The notes beneath the pieces are model-generated. The model ran no database searches. It had not been told where the DNA came from and saw only the letters and a list, made by a program, of their open reading frames with translations. Positions 15,875-24,036 of a stretch of 64,000 bases of DNA are shown here, in pieces. Position numbers and translations under genes: made by a program. Position 1 is the stretch's first letter; each line of letters starts with the position of its first letter. The DNA comes from Gemmatimonadetes bacterium bin94 (GTDB taxonomy: Bacteria; Gemmatimonadota; Gemmatimonadetes; Longimicrobiales; Gaopeijiaceae), in assembly GCA_002238865.1 (NCBI GenBank), contig MPNE01000015.1, forward strand, positions 1-64,000. Direction: 5' to 3'.

Positions 15875-16864
15875 CTAGCCCGTCACGAACACGGAAATCA
15901 GGAACGCGGGGCCGGAGAAGAGCGAGTAGAGAGTGAGCACGCCGATCGACTTGGCCACCGTGCGCACCCAGCCGTCTCCGTAGTAGCGCCTCAGGGCAAT
16001 CACCAGATACGGGTACGGAATCAGCAGAAAAACGGGGCCGATCCAGCCGATCGATCCTGTCCGCGGAAGCAGCAGCGACACCGTGTAAGCCATGAAGACG
16101 AAGGTCTGGACATGGATGGCGAACACCAGATGTTCGACAAAGAAGCGTTTCCTTCTGATGTAGAAGACCGCGAGTATCAGGGCATACAACGGAAGCAGAA
16201 AGAACATCGCGATGGGCAGGTTGCTGACGACGCGCTCCCCGATGAGCGAAGGGTCGCGTAACAGGTCGATCGCCCCGAACAGAAAGAACCTCTCGATCGT
16301 GTTCATCTCGGCTGGCGTCTCCGTCATGGCAATGCTGAGCCAGGTTTCTTTCATCGGATCGCCATCGGGCCGACCGAGGATTTCCTGCACCTTGCGCCTG
16401 TATTCCTCGGGCAGCTCTGCCATGAAAGCCTCGTCGCGCTCGTCCCCTTCGTGGGTCGGCCCCTGGCTTTCCACCAAATCCTGGTCACCCGAAACGCGAA
16501 GAGTTACCTCCCGCGTATCGAGGCTGCCGGACAGGGAAAGCACCAGGAAGAACGCGAAGCTGGCGAAGATGTAGAGCCTGACCGGAGACATGTAGCTGGC
16601 CCGGCGATTCCGGGAGAACTCGCTCGTCAGGTGTCCCGGCTTGAAGAGAAGCAGCTTCAGGGTGCGGAATAGCCTCGAATCCACTTCGAATGTCTCGCGC
16701 ACGAACTCGCCCCCGACCGACCGCAGCGCTCGGGCGTATTCACGGTCGTTCTGCCCGCAGTTGGGGCAGAAATGCTCGGGACGCTTCCGTTCGCAATTCG
16801 GGCAGATCCCGCCGCCCGCGGTCGCGTTGGAGGCAGTCTTGTCGGGGCCGGACCCGGGCATCAT
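15875..16864 (-). CDS. DUF3667-type membrane protein with zinc ribbon
   Basis: 329 residues. The N-terminus has two CxxC pairs (GICPNCERKR and FCPNCGQN) forming a rubredoxin-like zinc ribbon. It is followed by the family segment FRTLKLLLFKPGHLTSEFS and YMSPVRLYIFASFAFFLVL, which starts a set of about five hydrophobic helices. The whole matches DUF3667 in layout; no enzymatic function is known to me. It is convergent with the RND permease gene, 34 bases apart. The ATG at 16864 is the first of two adjacent Met codons. Confidence 0.78.
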   Translation of the reverse strand: MMPGSGPDKTASNATAGGGICPNCERKRPEHFCPNCGQNDREYARALRSVGGEFVRETFEVDSRLFRTLKLLLFKPGHLTSEFSRNRRASYMSPVRLYIFASFAFFLVLSLSGSLDTREVTLRVSGDQDLVESQGPTHEGDERDEAFMAELPEEYRRKVQEILGRPDGDPMKETWLSIAMTETPAEMNTIERFFLFGAIDLLRDPSLIGERVVSNLPIAMFFLLPLYALILAVFYIRRKRFFVEHLVFAIHVQTFVFMAYTVSLLLPRTGSIGWIGPVFLLIPYPYLVIALRRYYGDGWVRTVAKSIGVLTLYSLFSGPAFLISVFVTG

Positions 16865-16945
16865 TCTCCCTGAGGCGAGTGGCTTGACGCGGAAGGCGCA
16901 ATCTGTCTATTGGAGCACTTGCGCGCCAGAATCGGACTCAACGAG

Positions 16946-17014
16946 GGGGCCAAGCCCCGTTAGCGGCCTGTGGCCGCAGTTTGTCCGCCACTTCGGCGCG
17001 TTTATGGCGGACAA
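16946..17014. repeat. Three consecutive hairpins between minus-strand genes
   Basis: GGGGC/GCCCC (16946-16958, 3-base loop), GCGGCC/GGCCGC (16963-16977, 3-base loop) and a perfect 10-bp TTGTCCGCCA/TGGCGGACAA with a 14-base loop (16981-17014) follow each other within 70 bases. They lie just downstream of the metzincin-like gene at 17024. There is no T-run on either strand. They may act as an mRNA 3' stabiliser or a Rho-related processing site. Confidence 0.5.
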
Positions 17015-17023
17015 CGAACCGAA

Positions 17024-17992
17024 TCAGTTTCGCACCACCCGCACCACGCGCCCGTGCCGGTCGTAGAAGACGGCCGGGCCGGTCACCACGTCATCCGAGA
17101 GATCGATGGCATGCAAGCCCTCCGCCGCGCTCGCGGACGAGTTGGATCGCTCCGGCAGGATGAACCTGTCAGCTTCCTCCAGATTGACCGTATAGCCGAT
17201 GTCCGCCAGCGATTGAATCGTGATCGCGCTGAGGTAGTCGGTTCCTGCCGCCAGGATGGTCGTCATCAGTTCGTCCCCGAATACCGATTCCCGCCAGTGG
17301 CCGTCCACCGTGCCATAGGTTGGTTCGTTTTCGACCGGGACCTTGGCGCCCTGGTAGTTGGCGCCTCCGGCGGAGACAAAGGCGGCAATCGCCTTGGGAC
17401 CCACGAAGTGCGTGTCGGCGCCCTGGGTTTGATACGAGGAGTTTCGCAGCAGGTCCAACCTCGTCCAGGTACTGCCGGATAGCCCGAGCAGGTGTCCGAA
17501 CCCGTGGAGGATCAGTTCGTTCACATCTCCCCGTGCCAACCCGTCAATGTCAAGTTTGAGGGCCCCGATCACGGGCAACTTCGAGGACTCGCGGTATCCG
17601 CAGTTCGTGATCCTCACACCTGCGCCGGGCCCGTTGTTGAGATCTACTACGGCGACCATGAGGAGCAGGTCGTCCAGTACATCCTTCTGGAAGTCGTACT
17701 CGAGGCCGCCGCAACTGATGGTGCCCGGTTCCCACTCGATGTCCTCCAGATTGCTGCCCTGTACGACTCTGGCCCAGCGGTCCGCTTGCGCCAGGACCTG
17801 GGAGCGGAGTTCGCGCGCGCCTTGATTGACCAGAGCGATATCGAACTGAAAGCGGTGGGGAGTCTCGCTGCGCGCCGCTGCGAGAACATCGTCCGAGAGC
17901 ATTTCGGGCGCGAGGGGCGGGGCGTCACAGGACGCGGTGGAGCCCGCGAGAAGGGCGATGAGGGTGATTGCATATTTGCGTTGGGTGTTCAT
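17024..17992 (-). CDS. Metzincin-like lipoprotein lacking the catalytic Glu (copy 1)
   Basis: 322 residues with a secretion signal (ALLAGSTASC; Cys22 is a plausible lipidation site). The middle and end resemble leishmanolysin-like metallopeptidases: HGFGHLLGL at residues 163-171 where HExxHxxG is expected, and HWRESVFGDELMT further on, which supplies the third His ligand and Met. Glu of HExxH is Gly164 (codon GGG), so peptide hydrolysis is unlikely although three zinc ligands remain. The adjacent minus-strand gene is a close paralogue with Ala at the same place. The ribosome site is weak (AGAAAG), while the paralogue has AGGAGG at the same distance. It could be a zinc-dependent binding protein or a decoy. 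Confidence 0.72.
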   Translation of the reverse strand: MNTQRKYAITLIALLAGSTASCDAPPLAPEMLSDDVLAAARSETPHRFQFDIALVNQGARELRSQVLAQADRWARVVQGSNLEDIEWEPGTISCGGLEYDFQKDVLDDLLLMVAVVDLNNGPGAGVRITNCGYRESSKLPVIGALKLDIDGLARGDVNELILHGFGHLLGLSGSTWTRLDLLRNSSYQTQGADTHFVGPKAIAAFVSAGGANYQGAKVPVENEPTYGTVDGHWRESVFGDELMTTILAAGTDYLSAITIQSLADIGYTVNLEEADRFILPERSNSSASAAEGLHAIDLSDDVVTGPAVFYDRHGRVVRVVRN

Positions 17993-18089
17993 GATCGTCG
18001 CTTTCTGTCAAAGGACTCTTGTACGAGGCCATACACGGGCAGGGGGAATCGTTTCCCTTGTTCCCCTCTGTCGACTACCGACCCCGGCG

Positions 18090-19109
18090 TCAGTTTCGCA
18101 GCACCCGCACCACCCGCCCCTGCCGGTCGTAGAAGACGGCCGGGCCGGCCATCACGTCATCGGAGAGATCGATGGCATGCCAGCCTTCCTCCGCGCGCAC
18201 GGAGGAGTTGGAGGCAGCTGGCAGGACGAACCCGTCCGCTTCTTCCACATCGACCGTGTAGCCGATGTCCGCCAGAGACTGGATCGTGATCGCGCTCAAC
18301 TGGTCCGCGACCCCCCGTCGCAACCCCGAAGACATCAGTTCCGTCCCGAACACCGATTCCCGCCAGTGGTCGTCCATCGTGCCACCGTTCGGGTCGTTCT
18401 CGACCGGGACCCTGGCTCCCAGGTGGTTGGCACCCCCCGCGGCGACAAAGGCGGCGATCGCCCTTTCACCTTCGAAGTGTGTGTCGGCGCCCGGGGTATC
18501 CCTTGACGAGTCGTGCAGCAGACCCAGCCCGCGCCAGGAGCGGCCGAATCCCAGCATGTGTCCGAACGCGTGGAGTATCAAATCGTCCACTTGTCCCTGG
18601 GGTACTCCCTCCACGTCGAGAATGATGGCCCCGACCAGAGGCAGCTTCGAGGACTCGCGGTATCCACAGACGCTGGTCTTTACACCTGTGCCGGGTCCCC
18701 CGCTGAAGTCGTGTACGGAGACCATGACGAACACGTCGTCCAGCACATCGTACTGATGATCGTACTGAAGCCCTCCGCAGCCGATCGTGCCCGGTCCCCA
18801 CTCGATATCCTCGAGGTCGGTGCCGTCCACGATTCTGGCCCAGCGGTCCGCCTGGGCGAGGATTCGGGAGCGCAGCTCGCGTGCGCCCTGGTCCACCAGA
18901 GCGACGTCGAACCGGAATCGGTGAGGAGTATCGCTGCCGACCGCGATTGCCGGGTCGGGACTGGCGTCGGCCGCCGCCGTGACGATGGCAGGCGTGGACA
19001 TTTCGGGAGCGAAGGGCGGGACGTCGCAGGATGCCGTGGCGCCCGCGAGAAGGGCGATGAAGGTGGTTAGCGAGAAGAAGGTGATGGTCTTTCGCCGATG
19101 CCTGTTCAT
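18090..19109 (-). CDS. Metzincin-like lipoprotein lacking the catalytic Glu (copy 2)
   Basis: 339 residues, clearly paralogous to the gene immediately downstream. It shares the signal peptide (LLAGATASC), the W..IV.GT/SNLEDIEW.PGTI.CGG block, GYRESSKLP, HWRESVF and the C-terminal SDDV..GPAVFYDR.GRVVRV segment. The active-site helix reads HAFGHMLGFG (180-189). Glu is replaced by Ala181 (GCG, one base from GAG), so the protein keeps His ligands but probably not protease activity. AGGAGG stands eight bases before the ATG. The two genes arose by tandem duplication that included about 80 bases upstream. Confidence 0.75.
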   Translation of the reverse strand: MNRHRRKTITFFSLTTFIALLAGATASCDVPPFAPEMSTPAIVTAAADASPDPAIAVGSDTPHRFRFDVALVDQGARELRSRILAQADRWARIVDGTDLEDIEWGPGTIGCGGLQYDHQYDVLDDVFVMVSVHDFSGGPGTGVKTSVCGYRESSKLPLVGAIILDVEGVPQGQVDDLILHAFGHMLGFGRSWRGLGLLHDSSRDTPGADTHFEGERAIAAFVAAGGANHLGARVPVENDPNGGTMDDHWRESVFGTELMSSGLRRGVADQLSAITIQSLADIGYTVDVEEADGFVLPAASNSSVRAEEGWHAIDLSDDVMAGPAVFYDRQGRVVRVLRN

Positions 19110-19190
19110 AATCGTCGCCTCCTGTCAAAGGGCTGAGTACGACGCCATACACGGATGGGCGGGCTTGTTTCCCGTGTTCCCCTCCTTGCG
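19110..19190 (-). repeat. Duplicated upstream block of the metzincin-like pair
   Basis: Bases 19110-19190 and 17993-18075 align well: both read, on the plus strand, ATCGTCGC, then CTGTCAAAGG, GCCATACACGG and GTTTCCC. The duplication therefore carried the 5' region, and presumably the promoter, with each gene. The ribosome site differs (AGGAGG upstream of copy 2, AGAAAG upstream of copy 1). Confidence 0.6.
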
Positions 19191-19276
19191 GCTGCCACCC
19201 CCGCGCGATCCATTTCCACCCCACGCGGCGCCCTGCCCCACCGCCGCTCCTCACCCTGGAACCGAGGCCGCGCAGC

Positions 19277-22200
19277 ATGTCCCGCACCCTGATCCGACCC
19301 ACGTTCGACCACCTCGCACGCGCGGCCATCGCCGCCCTCATTCCGGCCGCCGCGCTGGCCGCCACCCCGCACGGCGCGACCGCCCAGGCCGCACAGCCCG
19401 ACATCGCCCTCATCACGCAGGCCGCTCAGGGCCTCGCACTGCGCGAGATCGGCCCGGCGCTGATGGGCGGGCGCATCGCGGACATCGCGGTCCACCCCGG
19501 CGACCCCACGACCTGGTACATCGCGGTCGGGTCCGGCGGCGTCTGGAAGACCGCGAACTCGGGCATCACCTGGACGCCCGTCTTCGACGATCAGCCGTCG
19601 TATTCGATCGGGGCGGTCGCCATCGACCCCTCCGATCCGGACGTGGTGTGGGTCGGCACCGGCGAAAACGTCAGCGGGCGCCACGTGGCGTGGGGCGACG
19701 GGGTCTACCGGAGCCGCAACGGCGGCCGCACCTGGCAGCGGGCCGGCCTTGCCACCTCCGAGCACATCGGCAAGATCCTGGTTGATCCGCGCGACGGGAA
19801 CACCGTGTTCGTGGCGGCCGAGGGCCCGCTCTGGTCGGCAGGGGGCGAGCGCGGCCTCTACCGCACCGAAGACGGCGGCGACACCTGGGAGGCCGTACTG
19901 ATCATCGACGAGAGCACCGGCGTGACCGATGTCGAATTCGACCCCGTCGACCCGGACATCATGTACGCGGCGAGCTACGAACGTCGCCGCAGCGTCTGGT
20001 CGCTGCTCGCGGGCGGACCCGGCTCGGGCATCCACAAGTCCACCGACGGCGGACGCAGCTGGCGCGAGGTCACCGCCGGGCTCCCCGCGGGCGACATGGG
20101 CAAGATCGGCATCGACGTGTCGGGCGCCGACCGCAACATCGTCTACGCCACCATCGAGGGCGGGCCCGACGACCGTGGCCTCTACCGTTCGGTCGACCGG
20201 GGCGAGAGCTGGGAGCGCCGCAATTCGTACATCTCGGGCGGCACCGGGCCGCACTACTACCAGGAGATCGAGGCGTCCCCCCACGACCCCGACCTCGTCT
20301 ACCAGATGGACGTCTTCATCCATGTCACCCGCGACGGCGGCGCCACCTTCAGCGAACTCGGGACCGGCCGCGAGAAGCACAGCGACAACCACGCGCTGTG
20401 GATCGACCCCGCCAACGGCAGACACATGCTGGCGGGCACCGACGCGGGCCTCTACGAGACCTTCGACGAAGGCACGACCTGGCGCCACTTCCCCAACCTG
20501 CCCGTCTCGCAGTTCTACAAGCTCGCGCTCGACAACGCCGAGCCCTTCTACAACATCCTCGGCGGCGCACAGGACCTGGGCACGCTCCACGGGCCGTCGC
20601 GCACGATGAACATGGAGGGCGTGCGCAACCGCGACTGGTACGCGCCGATGGGCGCCGACGGATACGCCCTCGCCTTCGACCCGCACGAGCCATATATCGC
20701 CTACATCCAGTCACAGCAGGGCAACCTGCAGCGCGCGAACCTGCTCAACCACGAACTCATCGGCATCCGGCCGCTGCCGGCTCCCGGCGATCCGCCCGAG
20801 CGCTGGAACTGGGACTCGCCGGTCATCGTCAGCCCCCACGCCGAGGGCCGCATCCACTACGCGTCGCAGCGCGTGTGGCGGAGCGACGACCGCGGCGATT
20901 CGTGGACGGCGGTCAGCGGCGACCTCACCCGCGACGACAACCGCTACGAGCTCCCCATGGCCGGGCGCGTCCGCAGCGTCGACGCGCTCTACGGCAACAC
21001 GGCCATGTCGTGGTACTCGACCATCACCGCGATCTCCGAGTCACCCGTGGCCGAGGGCGTCCTCTACGCCGGCACCGACGACGGGCTGATCCAGGCGACC
21101 GAGGACGGCGGCGCGAACTGGCGCCGGGCCACTCCCCCGCCGGGGCTGCCCGAACGCGCCTTCATGAACGACGTCAAGGCGTCCCGGCACGACGCCGCGA
21201 CCGTCTTCGTCGCCGCCGACAACCACAAGGAGGGCGATTACAGCCCCTACCTCTTCGCCAGCGCCGACCACGGCCGCACCTGGCGTTCGATCGCGGGCGA
21301 CCTCCCCGACGGCGTCATCGTCTGGTCGATCGAGCAGGACCACGCCGACCCCGATCTGCTCTTCGCCGGCGCCGAGAACGGCATCCATTTCACCCCGAAC
21401 GGGGGCGCCAACTGGATCCTGCTGGGCGCGGGCGCACCCACGATCTCGTTCCGAGACCTGGAGATCCAGCGCCGTGACAATGATCTGGTGGGGGCAACGT
21501 TCGGCCGTGGCTTCTACATCCTGGACGACTACGCGCCCCTGAGAGACATGGCCGACGGTGCGCTTGCGGCGGGAGCCGTTCTGTTCCCCGTGCGGGACGC
21601 GTGGTGGTACGTCCCCAACGCGCCGTTGCAGGCCCCCGGAAAACCGACCCTCGGCTCGACCGACTACACCGCGCCCAACCCCGATTTCGGCGCGACCTTC
21701 ACCTACTGGCTGGCCGATCCGCCCGAGACGGCGCGCGATGAGCGGCGCGGTGCCGAGAGGGCGGCCCGCGAGCGCGGCGAGGACATCGCGTTCCCCGGCT
21801 ACGACGCCCTGCGGGCCGAGGCGCTGGAGAGCGGACCGCGCGTGGCCATGCTCGTGCGGAGTGCGGCGGGCGACCCCGTGCGGCGCGTCATGGGCCCCGC
21901 TACCGGGGGCCTCCACCGCGTCACGTGGGACCTTCGCCGCCCCGCCCCCGACCCGGTCGACCTCTCGCCGCCGGGCTTTACGCCCCCCTGGGCGGGTGCG
22001 CCGCAGGGCCCCCTGGCGCCGCCGGGCGACTACACGGTCGAGATGGCGCTGATCACGGAGGCGGGCGTGGAGCGGGTGGGCGAGGCACGGTCGTTCACCG
22101 TGAAGCCCGTGCCGAACATCGACGCGGCGACGGATTTCGTGGCCGCGATGGCCTTCGCGGAGGAGACGGCCGACCTGCAGCGCCGCGCGCGCGGCGCCGC

Positions 22201-22597
22201 CGCCGAGATCGGGCGGGCGCGCGACCGTCTGCGCCATATGAGAGCGGCCCTGGACGAGACCCCCGCAGCGGGCGACGAGCTCTACCAGCGCCTGGAGGGT
22301 ATCGAGGCGCGGCTCGCCGGGATCGCGGCGCGGTTGCAGGGCGATCCGGCGCCGGGCCGGCTGAACGAGCCGAGCGCGCCCTCGATCATGGGGCGCATCG
22401 GGCAGGTCGCCGGGGGGCACTGGGGTACGCGCCAGGAGCCCACCGCGACGCAGCGGGCCAGCCTCGAGATCGCGCGGGGCGGGTTCGAAAGGGTGACCAT
22501 CGCGTTGAGGGCGCTGCTGGATGAGGCGCTCCCGCAGCTGGAAGCCGATATGGAAGCGGCGGGAGCGCCGTGGACGCCAGGGAGGCGGGTGGGGTGA
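19277..22597 (+). CDS. Secreted sortilin/BNR-type beta-propeller protein
   Basis: 1106 residues with a signal peptide (residues 1 to about 38, ending ATAQA). Many Asp-box-like motifs appear: SGGVWKTANSGITW, RNGGRTW, TEDGGDTW, STDGGRSW, SVDRGESW, TRDGGATF, SDDRGDSW, TEDGGANW, SADHGRTW. They indicate two or more BNR/Vps10-like propellers over residues 50-760. The family is often annotated as glycosyl hydrolase, but I see no catalytic residues. The C-terminal part has a long alpha-helical, Arg/Glu/Ala-rich segment (about 950-1090). Proteins of this type are common and multicopy in Gemmatimonadota and Acidobacteria; the substrate is unknown. It is transcribed away from the metzincin-like pair. 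Confidence 0.82.
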   Translation: MSRTLIRPTFDHLARAAIAALIPAAALAATPHGATAQAAQPDIALITQAAQGLALREIGPALMGGRIADIAVHPGDPTTWYIAVGSGGVWKTANSGITWTPVFDDQPSYSIGAVAIDPSDPDVVWVGTGENVSGRHVAWGDGVYRSRNGGRTWQRAGLATSEHIGKILVDPRDGNTVFVAAEGPLWSAGGERGLYRTEDGGDTWEAVLIIDESTGVTDVEFDPVDPDIMYAASYERRRSVWSLLAGGPGSGIHKSTDGGRSWREVTAGLPAGDMGKIGIDVSGADRNIVYATIEGGPDDRGLYRSVDRGESWERRNSYISGGTGPHYYQEIEASPHDPDLVYQMDVFIHVTRDGGATFSELGTGREKHSDNHALWIDPANGRHMLAGTDAGLYETFDEGTTWRHFPNLPVSQFYKLALDNAEPFYNILGGAQDLGTLHGPSRTMNMEGVRNRDWYAPMGADGYALAFDPHEPYIAYIQSQQGNLQRANLLNHELIGIRPLPAPGDPPERWNWDSPVIVSPHAEGRIHYASQRVWRSDDRGDSWTAVSGDLTRDDNRYELPMAGRVRSVDALYGNTAMSWYSTITAISESPVAEGVLYAGTDDGLIQATEDGGANWRRATPPPGLPERAFMNDVKASRHDAATVFVAADNHKEGDYSPYLFASADHGRTWRSIAGDLPDGVIVWSIEQDHADPDLLFAGAENGIHFTPNGGANWILLGAGAPTISFRDLEIQRRDNDLVGATFGRGFYILDDYAPLRDMADGALAAGAVLFPVRDAWWYVPNAPLQAPGKPTLGSTDYTAPNPDFGATFTYWLADPPETARDERRGAERAARERGEDIAFPGYDALRAEALESGPRVAMLVRSAAGDPVRRVMGPATGGLHRVTWDLRRPAPDPVDLSPPGFTPPWAGAPQGPLAPPGDYTVEMALITEAGVERVGEARSFTVKPVPNIDAATDFVAAMAFAEETADLQRRARGAAAEIGRARDRLRHMRAALDETPAAGDELYQRLEGIEARLAGIAARLQGDPAPGRLNEPSAPSIMGRIGQVAGGHWGTRQEPTATQRASLEIARGGFERVTIALRALLDEALPQLEADMEAAGAPWTPGRRVG

Positions 22598-22637
22598 GAG
22601 CACCGACCGGGCTGCTGGCGTTCGGACCCTGCGGAAA

Positions 22638-22664
22638 GGGGTAGGTGTACGAGAATACTACCCC
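22638..22664. promoter_or_regulatory. Inverted repeat GGGGTAG/CTACCCC
   Basis: A perfect 7-bp inverted repeat with a 13-base loop (GGGGTAG at 22638-22644, CTACCCC at 22658-22664) lies 40 bases after the propeller gene and 46 bases before the lipoprotein start. No U-tract follows. It may be a terminator stem or an operator. Confidence 0.3.
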
Positions 22665-22709
22665 CAGCGGGTGTGCGGGGGGACCCCAATGCTTCCAGGG
22701 AGGACAAGA

Positions 22710-23150
22710 ATGCACGCAAGAGGCCCCATTCCAGCCATCGCCGTGACTGCTGCTGCGCTCACCGGGTGCATCACGGGTGCGCCGATGTCGATGCAGGCCA
22801 TTGCCCCCGCAGGAGCCGACATGGCTCTGGGCTGTGCCACCCGGCAACTGGTATCCCTCGGCTACACGATTGCGGCGGGAGACGGCGAGATCGGTTTCGT
22901 CCGGGGTGAGCGGCATCGACCGAGAGTGGAGAGGTTTTTTGTCTCGGGAATCGACGAGCGCGATGTCCTGACGGCAATGGTCCTGGCGGATCCCGCGACG
23001 GGTGCGTCGACGCTGCGCGTTACCGCGGCCCTGAGAAGCCAGGGCGACGCGGGCAGCCCCACCGACACCGGAAGCGCGGAAGCTATCAGCATCTTGACCG
23101 CCTGTGCCGAGCACACGGCTGAAGAGGGTCAAGGGGGCGTGAGCGGCTGA
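22710..23150 (+). CDS. Small lipoprotein of unknown function
   Basis: 146 residues starting at ATG 22710 behind GGGAGG. Upstream in-frame ATG 22689 lacks such a site. The signal peptide ends in a lipobox, AALTGC, near residue 20. The remainder reads as a mixed alpha/beta domain (LGCATRQLVSLGYTIAAGDGEIGFVRGER), the pattern seen in small periplasmic proteins that start with a helix packed on a sheet. I do not recognise a named family. It is convergent with the DUF4249-like gene, four bases apart. Confidence 0.6.
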   Translation: MHARGPIPAIAVTAAALTGCITGAPMSMQAIAPAGADMALGCATRQLVSLGYTIAAGDGEIGFVRGERHRPRVERFFVSGIDERDVLTAMVLADPATGASTLRVTAALRSQGDAGSPTDTGSAEAISILTACAEHTAEEGQGGVSG

Positions 23151-23154
23151 GCCG

Positions 23155-24021
23155 CTACCCCCCCACCCGCACGACCGCGAACCCCCGCGCGTCCGAGTTG
23201 AACGCCGAGAACACACCCAGGCCGCCCCGGATGTTGCTCGGCGGTTCGTTCAGGTCGCGTGAATCCTGCACCCGGTTGTTGTACAGGTCGGCGTATTCCT
23301 GGTTGACCCGGTAGACGATCGCCTGGTGACGACCCAGGCCCTCGAGTTCGGGTAGCCGGATCGTATGGAATGCCTCCTCCGTGGGCGCGCTCCGCAGACG
23401 GAATTGCCGGCCACCGTCCCGGGTGAAGCCCGGAAAGATTGATTCGGCATCGGGGTCAAGTCCCACGATGTCGACGAAGTGGAGCCGGTTGTCCGGGTTC
23501 TCCCACGTCGCGGTCACCTGCAGCGTCTGCAGCACCCCGCTCTGGATTACTCCCGGTCCGATCACCGGCACCACCAGGCTGTCCCTGTCCAGCTCCACTC
23601 CGATGGGCGGAGCCGGAACCACGGTTTCACCCGTCGCCGTGCGCCCGAACGCCTCGACTTCGATGCGAAACAGGTCGCCCTCCCGGACTTCGAGATCGTC
23701 ACCCGGGTAGCCGTAGGCGCCAGGTGCGTCCAGCCGGGACAGGAACCACCGCTCGCTGCCGCGTACGAGCGACACGACGGCATCGTCGACGGTGGGTGCG
23801 AGGGCGGGGTCCTCGCCCAGCGGCACGGTCTCGGTCAGGCGGACATCGTCCACCGGTTCGCCCGCGAAGAGGAATGCCTCCACCACGACCTGCCGGGCGT
23901 CCTCCTCGGGGCTGGTTCCCGTGTCCTCGCACGCGAGGAGCAAGCCTGTAGCGGCGAGGACGCCGAGGGTGCCGGTCCGAACGCTCCTTCTCGCCGGCGC
24001 TCCTTGTTTGCGGATCTTCAT
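23155..24021 (-). CDS. DUF4249-like outer-membrane lipoprotein
   Basis: I place the start at ATG 24021 (MKIRKQG), preceded by AAGGA with six bases between; two earlier in-frame ATGs lie inside or before that site. The signal ends at LLACED, a lipobox. The rest is beta-rich (VVVEAFLFAGEPVDDVRLTETVPLG; YPGDDLEVREGDLFRIEVEAFGR; GRTATGETVVPAPP), which resembles DUF4249 proteins found next to TonB receptors in Bacteroidota and Gemmatimonadota. It starts 15 bases after the receptor gene on the same strand and is probably the receptor's surface lipoprotein partner. The ligand is unknown. Confidence 0.72.
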   Translation of the reverse strand: MKIRKQGAPARRSVRTGTLGVLAATGLLLACEDTGTSPEEDARQVVVEAFLFAGEPVDDVRLTETVPLGEDPALAPTVDDAVVSLVRGSERWFLSRLDAPGAYGYPGDDLEVREGDLFRIEVEAFGRTATGETVVPAPPIGVELDRDSLVVPVIGPGVIQSGVLQTLQVTATWENPDNRLHFVDIVGLDPDAESIFPGFTRDGGRQFRLRSAPTEEAFHTIRLPELEGLGRHQAIVYRVNQEYADLYNNRVQDSRDLNEPPSNIRGGLGVFSAFNSDARGFAVVRVGG

Positions 24022-24036
24022 GTTCATTCCTTCCAT

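Noticed and set aside
16946..17014. Rho-independent terminator
   Set aside because: The stems are good but no U-tract follows on either strand.
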